Assembly (NCBI RefSeq): GCF_024347675.1
Contig: NZ_AP024882.1
Location: 1,736,001-1,800,000 of the forward strand
Origin: Vibrio ishigakensis
GTDB taxonomy: Bacteria > Pseudomonadota > Gammaproteobacteria > Enterobacterales > Vibrionaceae
Length of the DNA: 64,000 bases
Direction: 5' to 3'
Below the pieces are notes generated by a model. The model worked only from the letters and a program-made list of their open reading frames with translations, did not search any database and was not told the DNA's origin. The translations under genes and the position numbers were made by a program. Positions within the stretch are counted from its first letter, which is position 1, and every line of letters begins with the position of its first letter. Below are positions 35,701 to 43,390 of the stretch, one piece after another.

Positions 35701-35940
35701 CGGTGACCATATAGGGTGGCTACTAAACACGGACTCACTGGTAAGCGGAATGGCATCGCCACCTTTACTTGGCACTAACCACAACTGGCCTGAGTAGCGA
35801 AATACTATCTGAGAGCCATCTGGCGAGACCGCTGCATCTCGATACCAATTTGCCGAATCAGATGAATGTAGAGGAGCAGCCATACTCGCCCCTGTAGAAA
35901 GAGCAATAAGAGCACCGGCTTTGATAAAACGCGCGAGCAT
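32731..35940 (-). CDS. Tricorn-type S41 serine protease, exported
   Basis: A 1069-residue protein with a signal peptide cleaved near ASMAAP. The first 650 residues form two sets of beta-propeller (PD40-type) repeats, recognisable by repeated SPDGKSIAFSSNR-like blades. A tricorn core domain, a PDZ domain (near GEGIKIDKVLPNGPVDLPNS) and a C-terminal S41 peptidase domain follow. The S41 domain shows VVIDIRYNTGGNIHDQ and the nucleophile region NPSSYSDAS. Tricorn proteases degrade oligopeptides to small fragments; in Gram-negative bacteria the exported form probably works in the periplasm. It is monocistronic. Length agrees with the bacterial tricorn family. Confidence 0.92.
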   Translation of the reverse strand: MLARFIKAGALIALSTGASMAAPLHSSDSANWYRDAAVSPDGSQIVFRYSGQLWLVPSKGGDAIPLTSESVFSSHPIWSPDGKSIAFSSNRYGAGDVFSMDVQSGELTRLTYHPSQDVPYAFSSDGQRIYFESMRIGRSDKNVNDGFFGEAFYLYSVGSQGGREKLELANGISSFASAHNKQGYLYTNRPSFVEQAYRKHHTSSAARDIWLYQGGKHLQLTQFKGEDRDAHWSSDDLAMYYLSERSGSFNVWRKGLDSSNSEPTQQTFFKDFPVRALSVSNKDDLVFSYDGDIWLKAKDDEKSHKVDIHIRKLGMKDGSRNVNLKYEISEFAISPTAPEAAIVARGDIFVVSMRSGNLVRVTHTPEKEASVSFSADGKSLYYTSERNGNWDIYKSEIAPTDESFITASNINEQAITQTDVDETQPLLSPDNGKLAYRVNSNSLVVENLKDNSTETLISAKEFYSYEASDWHYSWSPDSRYMVSRLGTVLGKNQIALFDTSGKQDKMVLNNSGFIKYSPKFSQDGQIVYWFTPRDGNTELDGSPVAGDIYALALNPVADYNWFRPDDGTDIKSGKKEDDKSTQFEANGLDNRLHRLTPFSLDIKDMFLSPDNKDLLVVYSQKDNYVFADINTKTGEFNQMLTRPKNAVKDVQMSPSNDAVVILGNGMIDKVTLANHKSDAKYFDVQAEFNFGKEREYIFNHVWRMTKNRFYDKGLHGVDWDALGQSYSRYLPSIHTYPEFAEMLSEMVGELNASHTGANYFGAGRNREKVASLGVFYDDTYQGEGIKIDKVLPNGPVDLPNSPISDDSIITAVNGKTIAKDKDIYPYLRNLEGKLTTLTVKAPDSDKTDTVQVFPIDQYKESKLSYSYWNNTRKSLTNKLSEGRIGYIHVQQMESEDYKKLVDKLFGENQDKDAVVIDIRYNTGGNIHDQFIDLLSGVDYGEAVSRDGYKAANFPLRRWTKPTILLANPSSYSDASVVAKLYQDNKLGKLVGDAVPGTGTFVNWQTQQEPLLQYGVPQLGIKDSKGKWLENQDITPDVLVHNYPESVARNRDVQLETAVKQLLSQLNTQK

Positions 35941-36204
35941 GTAACAAATCCTTACGCAAAATTAAATACGACTCTAGCAAAGCCTATGCACTCTGTACCT
36001 ATCAGAGAAACGAGAAATCAGGTTTCAAATGTGGAAAAACAAGGGGTTAGCATACTCATCGACGATGCTTTTTAAGGTTAATAAAAGCCACCGGAGAATT
36101 GCACCTTGTTAGTGCGATGAATAAAAAAGCACGATTATCATCAAGAAAAGTTGGATACAGTTAACGAATAAGATGAAAGTTACATGATATTTTTACGACT
36201 TTGA

Positions 36205-36401
36205 TTGACAAAGTAATTAGTTGCCTTAGTATCGATTGCGTCTGATATATAAAGTTGAAAGTGAAATACCGAGCAACGCAAGATTTATAGTATCCCTTCA
36301 TTGTTCGACGCTACTTGTTGTTTTTCATTGGTTATAATTTTCTATTCAACTAATCAGCATGTTTATATGTAACTGTTAATTCTTTTGTAAGGGACACTAT
36401 C
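36205..36401 (+). promoter_or_regulatory. Sigma-70 promoter and long leader of the cold shock gene
   Basis: TTGACA (36205-36210) and TAGTAT (36227-36232), with a 16-bp spacer, form a near-consensus promoter. The start would be near 36239, leaving a leader of about 163 nt before the cold shock ATG. That is close to the 159-nt leader of E. coli cspA, which folds differently in the cold. AGGGAC lies upstream of the ATG. The rest of the 35941-36204 gap shows nothing recognisable. Confidence 0.65.
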
Positions 36402-36611
36402 ATGTCTAATAAAACAACTGGCGTTGTTAAATGGTTCAACGAAACTAAAGGCTTTGGTTTTATCGCTCAAGACGGCGGTCAAGATGTATTCGTACACTTC
36501 CGTGCTATCACTGGCGACGGCTTCAAAACTCTAACTGAAGGCCAAAAGGTTGAGTTCGAAGTAGAGCAAGGTCAAAAAGGCCCTCAAGCAGCGAACGTTG
36601 TAGTACTTTAA
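36402..36611 (+). CDS. CspA-family cold shock protein
   Basis: A 69-residue single cold-shock domain. RNP1 (KGFGFI) and RNP2 (DVFVHF) are intact, as are [11 protein letters not shown] and the closing GPQAANV. These proteins bind single-stranded RNA and DNA and act as RNA chaperones. The length equals that of CspA/CspE-type proteins. Strongly preferred codons suggest high expression. The long leader points to cold or growth-phase control at the RNA level. Which Csp paralogue it matches cannot be said without a genome-wide comparison. Confidence 0.95.
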   Translation: MSNKTTGVVKWFNETKGFGFIAQDGGQDVFVHFRAITGDGFKTLTEGQKVEFEVEQGQKGPQAANVVVL

Positions 36612-36633
36612 TTTTAAGTACAGACAAGATTTC

Positions 36634-36662
36634 AAAATGCCACTCTCGAGTGGCATTTTTTA
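36634..36662 (+). terminator. Rho-independent terminator after the cold shock gene
   Basis: AAAATGCCACTC-TC-GAGTGGCATTTT followed by TT. Confidence 0.9.
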
Positions 36663-36838
36663 TGCCCGTTACAAAACCGACAGCTCAAGCACTGCCCTCC
36701 ACCATTGAGAGCTGTTACACAGAATTTCTGTTCTACTCCGAGCCATCTCTCACTAATTCACACCTAGGCTAAGCATTCCCATTGTTAAATGTTACTTTTC
36801 AGTAACATTTGGATTACTAGTAACAAGGAAAAGTCACG

Positions 36839-38434
36839 GTGACATGGAGTGCATTAAGCCTACGCAAACGCTTACTATTGGTGATGGTGCTATCTGGCTT
36901 CATTGAACTGGTAATCCTTTCCATTGCAGGTTTCTATTACATCAAGAGCTCCCAAGAGCAAGAGACCGGTGAGAAAGCACTAGGCGTGGCCAACTTTCTG
37001 GCAAACAGTCCATCGATTATCAAGATGATCGAGACCCGAGAGGTGGGTGATCTAGATATAAAGATGGCCTCTCTTACCCAAGCCCTAGGGGCTACTTTTA
37101 TTGTGATTGGTGATAACAAGGGGATACGCCTCATCCACCCAAGAGCAGAGCGCCTTGGCCTGCCAATGCGCGGTGGCGATAACATCCGTGCTCTCACCCA
37201 TGGCGAATCTTATGTTTCCTTTGCTCAGGGCTCTCTCGGGCATTCTGTTCGCGGTAAGACAGCGGTGTTTAACGACAAAGGCGAGATCATAGGCGTAGTC
37301 TCTGTTGGATACCTACTAGTTAGCCTGCAGCAGCGTATCGAACCCTACCTTATCTTTTTACTCTGCATTGCCCTTGGAGTTGCGCTGCTTAACGGCCTAC
37401 TTTCCAACTACGCCTACAAAAGATTTAAGACCACCTTGCTAGGTTTTGAACCCGAAGAGATGTCTCGCCTGTTCAGTGAGCTAGATGCGACCCTGAGTAC
37501 CATCAAAGAAGGGGTTGTTAGCATAGACAGTCACAGCCGAGTGCGTATCTTCAATACTCGTGCAGCGCAGATCCTTGGCGTTAAACCTGAAAAGGTACTC
37601 AATAAGCCACTGTCCGAAGTGCTACCGAGAAGCGAGCTCAATCAACTGCTCAGTACCCACAGCGCTGAGAACGATATCGACCTTCTGCTCAATGGCGTAC
37701 ATATAGTGGCAAACCGTCAGCCGATTGTTGTCGATGGCAAGACTATAGGTGCGGTATCCAGTTTCAGGCCGAAAAACGAGATAAATGAGCTCACTAAACA
37801 GCTATCACAAACTAAGCAGTACGCTGAACTGCTACGCTCACAAACCCACGAATATCGTAACAAGCTCAACACCATCAGTGGCCTTCTCCATCTGGAGCGT
37901 ATCGACAAGGTGCAAGAGCTGATTGGTCAAGAGTCCGACCATTATCAGCAGCTGATATCTCAGCTTCATCAGAACATTCAAGAGCCACTCGTTGCCGGTC
38001 TATTACTAGGCAAGATAGAGCGTGCTCGTGAGCTTGGGCTAGAGCTAAAAATAGAGGAAGGGAGTCAGCTCTCTCCCCTACCTAACCATATTCAGGCTGA
38101 GGACATAGTCACCGTGCTCGGTAACCTTATCGATAACGCCTTTGACGCCTCTAGTAGTCTGGAGTCAAAGCCTCTACCTATAAAGGTATCTGTGTCCGAT
38201 CTCGGTAACGACCTTATTTTAGAGGTAACAGATTCTGGTCGCGGACTCCCAAATCAGATTGATGTAGAGCAACTCTTCACTCTGGGAGTCTCTTCCAAAA
38301 CTGAGAAAGGACACGGCATAGGTCTACATCTGGTGAAAGAGATCGTAGAGCGTTATCAAGGCTCAATAGAAGCAGAAAACGGCCCTCAATATGGTGCTCA
38401 ATTTGCAGTATTCATTCCTAAGGAAGGGATATAA
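36839..38434 (+). CDS. CitA/DcuS-type sensor histidine kinase
   Basis: A 531-residue membrane sensor kinase with a GTG start and AAGGAA upstream. Two transmembrane helices (near residues 12-35 and 175-195) enclose a periplasmic PAS-like sensor domain (GVANFLANSP, then GESYVSFAQGSLG and GVVSVGYL), as in CitA and DcuS, which bind citrate or C4-dicarboxylates. A cytoplasmic PAS domain follows (near 220-310). The kinase core has the H-box HEYRNKLNTISG and the ATPase motifs NLIDNAFDA, DSGRGLP and GHGIGLHLVK. It runs directly into the response regulator gene and faces the tctCBA operon, so a tricarboxylate is the likely signal. Confidence 0.92.
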   Translation: MTWSALSLRKRLLLVMVLSGFIELVILSIAGFYYIKSSQEQETGEKALGVANFLANSPSIIKMIETREVGDLDIKMASLTQALGATFIVIGDNKGIRLIHPRAERLGLPMRGGDNIRALTHGESYVSFAQGSLGHSVRGKTAVFNDKGEIIGVVSVGYLLVSLQQRIEPYLIFLLCIALGVALLNGLLSNYAYKRFKTTLLGFEPEEMSRLFSELDATLSTIKEGVVSIDSHSRVRIFNTRAAQILGVKPEKVLNKPLSEVLPRSELNQLLSTHSAENDIDLLLNGVHIVANRQPIVVDGKTIGAVSSFRPKNEINELTKQLSQTKQYAELLRSQTHEYRNKLNTISGLLHLERIDKVQELIGQESDHYQQLISQLHQNIQEPLVAGLLLGKIERARELGLELKIEEGSQLSPLPNHIQAEDIVTVLGNLIDNAFDASSSLESKPLPIKVSVSDLGNDLILEVTDSGRGLPNQIDVEQLFTLGVSSKTEKGHGIGLHLVKEIVERYQGSIEAENGPQYGAQFAVFIPKEGI

Positions 38435-39118
38435 ATGAACAACAAAATCCGAACCCTAATCATTGAAGATGATGAAGCGATTGCACAGCTTCACCTTCAG
38501 TATCTGCAAGCAAACCCAAATCTTGAGATTGTCGGCATCGCGCTTAATAAAAAACAAGCAGAGATGCAGATAGACCTGCTCAATCCAGACCTGATAATAC
38601 TGGATGTCTATCTGCCCGATGGCACAGGCTTGGAGCTTATCCAAGGACTCAGACAACAAGGCAAGCAGACCGACATCATTCTTATCACCGCCGCGCGCGA
38701 GCCTGAGATCTTACAAAGTGCCATGCGATTAGGCGTTGTAGAGTATCTACTAAAACCCGTCATGCTGCCCCGCTTAGATACAGCGATTAATAATTACCTA
38801 TCTAAACAACAGCTCATCGAGTCTACCGATACCTTTGATCAGGACTTTGTGGACTCCCTATTAAGCGCAGAGCGAAAAGAGCAAGAGAGCGAACCAGATA
38901 GACTGCCAAAGGGCATTGATGCGGTGACTCTTAACAAGATACGGGATCTGTTCAAGGGGCAGAACGCTTGGAAAGCGGATGAGGCAGGGAAAGAGATAGG
39001 AGCTAGCCGAAGCACCGCTAGACGATATCTAGAGTTCTTGGTCAGCACCCAAGAGGTTAAAACCGATGTGCTCTATGGCACGGTAGGACGTCCGGAGCGA
39101 ACCTACGTTCGCCAATAG
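38435..39118 (+). CDS. CitB/DcuR-type response regulator
   Basis: A 227-residue regulator. The receiver domain has acidic residues at 11-13, phosphoacceptor Asp57 in IILDVYLP, a conserved Thr and Lys in the switch region, and LLKPV. A C-terminal helix-turn-helix (LNKIRDLF...GASRSTARRYLEFL) is of the CitB type. It begins immediately after the kinase stop codon (38434/38435), so both are made together. Regulators of this pair activate uptake genes for citrate, tartrate or fumarate; here the convergent tctCBA genes are the probable target. A shared bidirectional terminator closes both units. Confidence 0.92.
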   Translation: MNNKIRTLIIEDDEAIAQLHLQYLQANPNLEIVGIALNKKQAEMQIDLLNPDLIILDVYLPDGTGLELIQGLRQQGKQTDIILITAAREPEILQSAMRLGVVEYLLKPVMLPRLDTAINNYLSKQQLIESTDTFDQDFVDSLLSAERKEQESEPDRLPKGIDAVTLNKIRDLFKGQNAWKADEAGKEIGASRSTARRYLEFLVSTQEVKTDVLYGTVGRPERTYVRQ

Positions 39119-39120
39119 TA

Positions 39121-39150
39121 AAAAGCGCAGACCATTAGCCTGCGCTTTGT
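39121..39150. terminator. Bidirectional terminator between citB-like and tctA genes
   Basis: AAAGCGCAG-N9-CTGCGCTTT, a perfect 9-bp stem, lies 3 nt after the regulator stop and 17 nt beyond the tctA stop. Confidence 0.8.
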
Positions 39151-39166
39151 ATTAGGGGCTAATGAC

Positions 39167-40687
39167 CTAGTTAGTTTGAGGCTGTGGCTTTAATTTCTTA
39201 AACGCCATTCGCCAGATTGGCGCCGTTAATACCATTACCGAGAGGATGGTAAAGACCATAGTAATTGGGCGCTCCCATAGGAATGAAAGCTCGCCATCGC
39301 TTATCATCAAAGCGCGACGAAGGTTCTCTTCCATCATCCCACCTAGAATAAATCCGAGAAGCAATGGCGCTAATGGGAAGTTCGCCAGCCTCAGGGCTAT
39401 TGCACCCATGGCCACCAACAGCATCACAAACACATCCATAGTATTGAACGAAACCAGATATACCCCTGTGATTGAGAAGAACAGAATCATAGGTAGCAAT
39501 ACTGTTCTTGGCACAGCTAAAAGCTTAGAAATATACGGAATCAAAGGCAGATTCAGGATAACCAATACTATGTTGCCAAAGTACATGGAGATGATCACCG
39601 ACCAGAATACATCCGGATGCTCAACGAACAAACGCGGACCAGGCTGAATCCCATAGGCAATCAAGGCGCCTAGCATAATAGCCGTTGTGCCTGAGCCCGG
39701 AATACCTAAAGTAAGCAGAGGTACAAACGAGCCACTAGAGGCTGCATTGTTAGCAGACTCAGGAGCAACTAAGCCGCGGATACTGCCCTTACCAAACTCT
39801 TTCTGTTTATCTTTCGGAGCTAGGTTACGCTCCATACCGTAACTAAGGAAAGCTGCGATAGTTGCACCCGCACCCGGCAAAACCCCGGTAAAGAAACCCA
39901 GAATGGAAGAACGAATAGAGGTAGGCGCGACATCCTTAAACTCCTCTTTGGTCACCTTCATGCTACCGATATTGCTCATCTGCTCATTCTCTTGAGCACT
40001 AGTATCTTGAGAGGGCTTCAAGATCCCCATCAAGGTTTCACCCAAAGCAAAGGTCGCCATTGCCAAAAGCAAAAAGCTAAAGCCATCCATCAGGTCGGTA
40101 AGACCAAAGGTAAATCGCTCAACCCCTACGCCTTTATCGATACCCACGGTTGAAAGCATCAGACCAAGCACCGTCATCATCCAAGCCTTGATAACCTGAC
40201 CGGGACCAGCAAATGCGGCTACTGCCGATAAGCCAAGAAGCATAAGCGCAAAATAATCTGAAGATTGGAAGCTCAATGACACAGTAGCCAAAGCGGGCGC
40301 TGCCACAAGCAGCATCAGCGCTGATAGTGTACCGCCAGTGAACGAAGAATAAGCCGCCAGAGCTAGCGCCTTACCTGCTTGTCCTTTCTGAGCCATAGGA
40401 TAACCATCAAAGGCGGTCACTACAGTAGAAGAGCAGCCAGGCGCATTGATCAAGATTGAAGAGGTCGAGCCGCCAAATACCGCGCCATAATACACGCCCG
40501 CCATCAAAATAAGACCTGAAGAAGGCTCAAGGCCATAGGTGATAGGTATCATCAGCGCGATAGCTGAGATTGGGCCAAGCCCTGGCAACATACCGATAAA
40601 GGTACCCACAAAGCAGCCCACCACCACCATCAAGATATTCCATGGCATGATGGCCGTAGAGAGCCCTTGGAAAATTCCGTCTAACAT
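39167..40687 (-). CDS. tctA: Tripartite tricarboxylate transporter, large membrane subunit TctA
   Basis: A 506-residue inner membrane protein with about 12 hydrophobic helices. The family landmarks GTFIGMLPGLGPISAIA near the N-terminus and GVLPGAGATIAAFLSYGMER in the middle, plus GIPGSGTTA, are visible. TctA forms the sodium-dependent transport channel with TctB and receives substrate from the periplasmic TctC. It is the last gene of tctCBA, 12 nt after tctB. The convergent CitAB-type sensor pair suggests citrate or a related tricarboxylate as substrate. Confidence 0.95.
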   Translation of the reverse strand: MLDGIFQGLSTAIMPWNILMVVVGCFVGTFIGMLPGLGPISAIALMIPITYGLEPSSGLILMAGVYYGAVFGGSTSSILINAPGCSSTVVTAFDGYPMAQKGQAGKALALAAYSSFTGGTLSALMLLVAAPALATVSLSFQSSDYFALMLLGLSAVAAFAGPGQVIKAWMMTVLGLMLSTVGIDKGVGVERFTFGLTDLMDGFSFLLLAMATFALGETLMGILKPSQDTSAQENEQMSNIGSMKVTKEEFKDVAPTSIRSSILGFFTGVLPGAGATIAAFLSYGMERNLAPKDKQKEFGKGSIRGLVAPESANNAASSGSFVPLLTLGIPGSGTTAIMLGALIAYGIQPGPRLFVEHPDVFWSVIISMYFGNIVLVILNLPLIPYISKLLAVPRTVLLPMILFFSITGVYLVSFNTMDVFVMLLVAMGAIALRLANFPLAPLLLGFILGGMMEENLRRALMISDGELSFLWERPITMVFTILSVMVLTAPIWRMAFKKLKPQPQTN

Positions 40688-40699
40688 TCTTATGTCTCC

Positions 40700-41194
40700 C
40701 TACATAAACCACAGAATCAAGGTGCCCGGCTCAAGATAGATATCTAGCCCTTGAGTCAGCAATAGATAAAACCCGATCACAAACGGGAAAGAAGCGCCAA
40801 ATAGCACAGGCTTTCTGCGCTCTCCCAGAAGGTAGAAACCTGCCAACAAGAAAAGGCTGGTTGCCAGTACGAAACCAAGATGCGTAAGACCAACCCCATA
40901 CAAAGCCATCAGTACCAGAAAGCTAATCAACAGCTTCCAGTTAAAGTCCATGATTGCGCTGCTCTCTTGATCGCTCTTGCCCGTTACCAGAAGCATTAGC
41001 GCCAGACCAACACCAACCCAGGTCAAGATGGTTGGCAGAGTGCGAGCAGTGAAGGGTTCGTACTCATCACCCGGAAAGAGAGGGATCAGGCTGGTTTGAT
41101 ATCCATAGCCCAAACAGAACAACAAAAACAGCAAGGCACCGACGCGGTTTCGGGACAGCAACTGGCCTTTTAAGGGGGAAGATAGATGAGACAT
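40700..41194 (-). CDS. tctB: Tripartite tricarboxylate transporter, small membrane subunit TctB
   Basis: A 164-residue protein with four predicted membrane helices, as usual for TctB. The first helix follows a short charged N-terminus (NRVGALLFLLFCLGYGYQ). The subunit has no catalytic motif and is identified by size, topology and position between tctC and tctA. AGGAGAG precedes the start codon. It likely stabilises TctA in the membrane. Confidence 0.88.
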   Translation of the reverse strand: MSHLSSPLKGQLLSRNRVGALLFLLFCLGYGYQTSLIPLFPGDEYEPFTARTLPTILTWVGVGLALMLLVTGKSDQESSAIMDFNWKLLISFLVLMALYGVGLTHLGFVLATSLFLLAGFYLLGERRKPVLFGASFPFVIGFYLLLTQGLDIYLEPGTLILWFM

Positions 41195-41327
41195 CTCTCT
41201 CTCCTAAATAGAAACTGTATATGGGCGGTTCAGCAAAGGGGTGAACAAGGTTGGCATTAGCCAATAGGTAAGGAGAATGAAAAGGCAGACCTAATCAGTC
41301 GGTAAAACCCATATACAGAGAAAATTG

Positions 41328-41353
41328 GAAAAGAGGCCAGCCTAAACTGGCCT
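41328..41353 (-). terminator. Hairpin between tctC and tctB, probable partial terminator
   Basis: AGGCCAG-CCTAAA-CTGGCCT followed on the - strand by CTCTTTTCC. Its place directly after tctC suits the common pattern in which the binding protein gene is expressed more strongly than the membrane genes. Confidence 0.6.
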
Positions 41354-41361
41354 ATGTTTGA

Positions 41362-42333
41362 TTATTTAAGGAAGCCAAGCTCTTTCATTAGTGAACCCAT
41401 CTGCTTCTCTTGATCTTCAAGGAAGGTGTAGAAATCTTTGTCAGCTTTGTAGTTGTCGATCCAACCGTTGCGGTCACGCACTACCTGCCACTCATCGGTG
41501 TTATACATCTTAGATAGCACCTTGTTCCACTCATCGATCTTCGCTTGTTCAGTACCAGGAGCGGCAAAGAAACCACGCCAGTTAGCAAATACTGTGTCGT
41601 TGCCATACTCAGTTAGAGTCGGAATATCAGGTGCTGCTTCAAGGCGTTTAGGCGCAGTCACCGCAAGCACGCGAACCTGTCCTGAATTGGACATCTCTAG
41701 CACTTCACCTAGACCCGTAGACAGCAGCGGAGTCTCACCTGAAAGCAGTGCTGCCATCGCCTTGCCACCTGCGTCATAAGCGATATAACGTACCTGGCGG
41801 GCATCAAAACCTTCGCCTTTAAACGCTGCTGCTACCACTAGATGGTCCATACTGCCGCGAGCCGAACCACCAGCAATCTTCACGCTGCGAGGGTTCTTCT
41901 CAAAGTCCGCAACCACGTCTTCCCAAGTCTTATACTTTGAGTCTACTGAGGTCACGATAGCGCCATAATCGGAAACGGTTGCTGCAACTGGGGTAAGGTC
42001 ACGGAAAGACTGAGGAAAAACACCACTTAAAGAGCGCACCACGATAGGGGTTGAGTTCACCATCAAGGTGTCTTCTTGGCGCTTAGCGGTCTCAATCAGG
42101 TGCGCGATAGCCTTACCGCCACCGCCACCAGATAGGTTTTGGAAAGAAACCTTTTCCACTAGGTCTTCTTTTACCAAAACATCGCCTGTGCCACGCGCGG
42201 TCATGTCCCAACCGCCACCGGCGCCACCAGGGATCAAGAAGTGGATTTTATCAATATCCGCTGCTGTTGCTGAAAAAGAGAAAACGACGGTCAGTAGAGC
42301 CGATGCAATCGAAGGTTTGAACTTGTTTAACAT
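41362..42333 (-). CDS. tctC: Tripartite tricarboxylate transporter, periplasmic binding protein TctC
   Basis: A 323-residue exported binding protein (Bug/TctC family). The signal peptide ends SATAADI. The mature protein has the family pattern IPGGAGGGWDMTARG near the N-terminus and KIAGGSARGSMDHL in the middle, which line the carboxylate-binding cleft. It delivers the substrate to TctAB. It is the first gene of tctCBA, separated from tctB by 167 nt with a hairpin. The 42334-42588 region upstream shows no clear promoter motif beyond a GTTAA repeat near 42388-42405. Confidence 0.95.
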   Translation of the reverse strand: MLNKFKPSIASALLTVVFSFSATAADIDKIHFLIPGGAGGGWDMTARGTGDVLVKEDLVEKVSFQNLSGGGGGKAIAHLIETAKRQEDTLMVNSTPIVVRSLSGVFPQSFRDLTPVAATVSDYGAIVTSVDSKYKTWEDVVADFEKNPRSVKIAGGSARGSMDHLVVAAAFKGEGFDARQVRYIAYDAGGKAMAALLSGETPLLSTGLGEVLEMSNSGQVRVLAVTAPKRLEAAPDIPTLTEYGNDTVFANWRGFFAAPGTEQAKIDEWNKVLSKMYNTDEWQVVRDRNGWIDNYKADKDFYTFLEDQEKQMGSLMKELGFLK

Positions 42334-42588
42334 GATTCACGTTCCTTATGTACCGCAAGCGCGGCTGTTTTTATAGGTCGATGAAAAAGTTAAACGATTG
42401 TTAACGGGACGTCTTTAAAGAACGAATATTGTGAATTAGGAGCATATTGGGAGTTTTGTTCATATTGTTCATGACTTCTCGGGCAATAGAAAAGCTAAAA
42501 GAGAGCCATTCGGCTCAATGCCCCCCTTTAAGCCCTAACTGATCGGCATTGCTCCTAATCACACCCATATCGAGCCACTGACTATATT

Positions 42589-42816
42589 CTATCCGTGTTC
42601 GGATGTTGTCGTATCTGGTGTAGTCTGCGACATCAACTCATCACAAGGTTTGCCAGCCATCATGTCATGCATCTTAGCCATCATAGGATGGTCTTTTATC
42701 ATCTGCTCCATGCTGTTGCCGTCCATCATTCCATGGTGCTTTGCTATTTCAGCTGCAAAAACAGAGGCCGAGGCCACACCACTTGCTAACAACACCAACA
42801 GAATTACTTTTTTCAT
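42589..42816 (-). CDS. Small exported His/Met-rich protein, possibly metal binding
   Basis: A 75-residue protein whose start was placed at 42816 because AAGGAG lies 7 nt upstream; an in-frame codon six residues earlier lacks such a site. The signal peptide ends SVFAAE. The mature part is dense in His, Met and Asp (KHHGMMDG, DHPMMAKMHDMMAGKPCDE), with one Cys, a composition typical of periplasmic copper- or other metal-binding peptides. It lies 18 nt downstream of another small gene, and a promoter with a 19-20 bp spacer precedes the pair. The metal specificity is not shown by the sequence. Confidence 0.7.
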   Translation of the reverse strand: MKKVILLVLLASGVASASVFAAEIAKHHGMMDGNSMEQMIKDHPMMAKMHDMMAGKPCDELMSQTTPDTTTSEHG

Positions 42817-42834
42817 TCTCGTCTCCTTAAGCAA

Positions 42835-42948
42835 TTAACCGAAGAAATAGGCAATCAGAAAAATCGCTGCGAATATCCCCAATGTCACCTGCAACAACAA
42901 CTTTGGGTTCTCGGTTCCGCCATTGGGTGGCTTATTACAACAACTCAT
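42835..42948 (-). CDS. Small Cys-Cys membrane protein (37 residues)
   Basis: An ATG at 42948, with GGGAG 8-9 nt upstream, opens 37 codons ending at TAA. It begins MSCCNKPPNGG, a paired-Cys N-terminus, followed by one strongly hydrophobic helix (LLLQVTLGIFAAIFLIAYFF). It is too short for ordinary ORF detection but has a proper ribosome site, and the His/Met-rich gene starts 19 nt after it. The Cys pair on the cytoplasmic or membrane face could bind a metal ion; this is inferred from composition and from the neighbour. Confidence 0.6.
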   Translation of the reverse strand: MSCCNKPPNGGTENPKLLLQVTLGIFAAIFLIAYFFG

Positions 42949-42982
42949 GTTTCTTCTCCCTGAGATTTAGACTTTGATAAAC

Positions 42983-43014
42983 ATGCTAAAGGTTGTGTCC
43001 TGCACCCAAGTCAA
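42983..43014 (-). promoter_or_regulatory. Candidate MerR-type promoter of the small metal-linked operon
   Basis: On the - strand TTGACT (43009-43014) is followed after 19 bp by TTAGCA, or after 20 bp by TAGCAT. A spacer of 19-20 bp is too long for normal sigma-70 promoters and typical of MerR-family control. The spacer contains an imperfect dyad, GG-TG...CA-CC. No merR-like gene is in this window. Confidence 0.45.
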
Positions 43015-43111
43015 ATGGAAACGATAAAAATTTTTAGTTGGCACATATTGGTAACTAAAGTGCACAATTATTGACTATGATCACACTTCATTCAGTCGCG
43101 GTGCTCTCAAC

Positions 43112-43342
43112 ATGATGCTTATTTACTTTATTACCTTCTTTATCCTCGCCTACATCTTTGGCTTGTTTGTAGACAACAAACTAAATGCGGTGCATACCAT
43201 CACCGGCGTTTCCTTCATCTGGTTATTTGCCGCAGGCCCCATCGCACTGCTTGGGTTTGCAGGTATGCTAGTGTGCTACTTTTTAGGTCGTAAGAAGGCA
43301 AAAACAGGCATCAATTTTCACTGGCGCCGCGCTTCAAGATAA
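43112..43342 (+). CDS. Small membrane protein, two predicted helices
   Basis: A 76-residue hydrophobic protein. Two long hydrophobic segments (about 3-20 and 33-60) are followed by a basic tail (GRKKAKTGINFHWRRASR) that would lie in the cytoplasm. No family was recognised. The start lacks a strong Shine-Dalgarno sequence. It is followed by a strong bidirectional terminator shared with the porin gene. The coding reading rests on length, helix pattern and terminator position. Confidence 0.55.
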   Translation: MMLIYFITFFILAYIFGLFVDNKLNAVHTITGVSFIWLFAAGPIALLGFAGMLVCYFLGRKKAKTGINFHWRRASR

Positions 43343-43343
43343 A

Positions 43344-43378
43344 AAAAATCCCGACCTCAATTGAGAGTCGGGATTTTT
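43344..43378. terminator. Bidirectional terminator
   Basis: AAAAATCCCGAC and GTCGGGATTTTT form a long stem, continued by CTCAATTGAG, between a + strand small gene and the - strand porin gene. Confidence 0.9.
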
Positions 43379-43390
43379 CACTTTTAACAC

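Noticed and set aside
43070..43085. ATTGA-CTATGA-TCACA as a CRP (or FNR) activation site for the small gene at 43112
   Set aside because: It lies only about 27 bp before the start codon, too close for an activator position.
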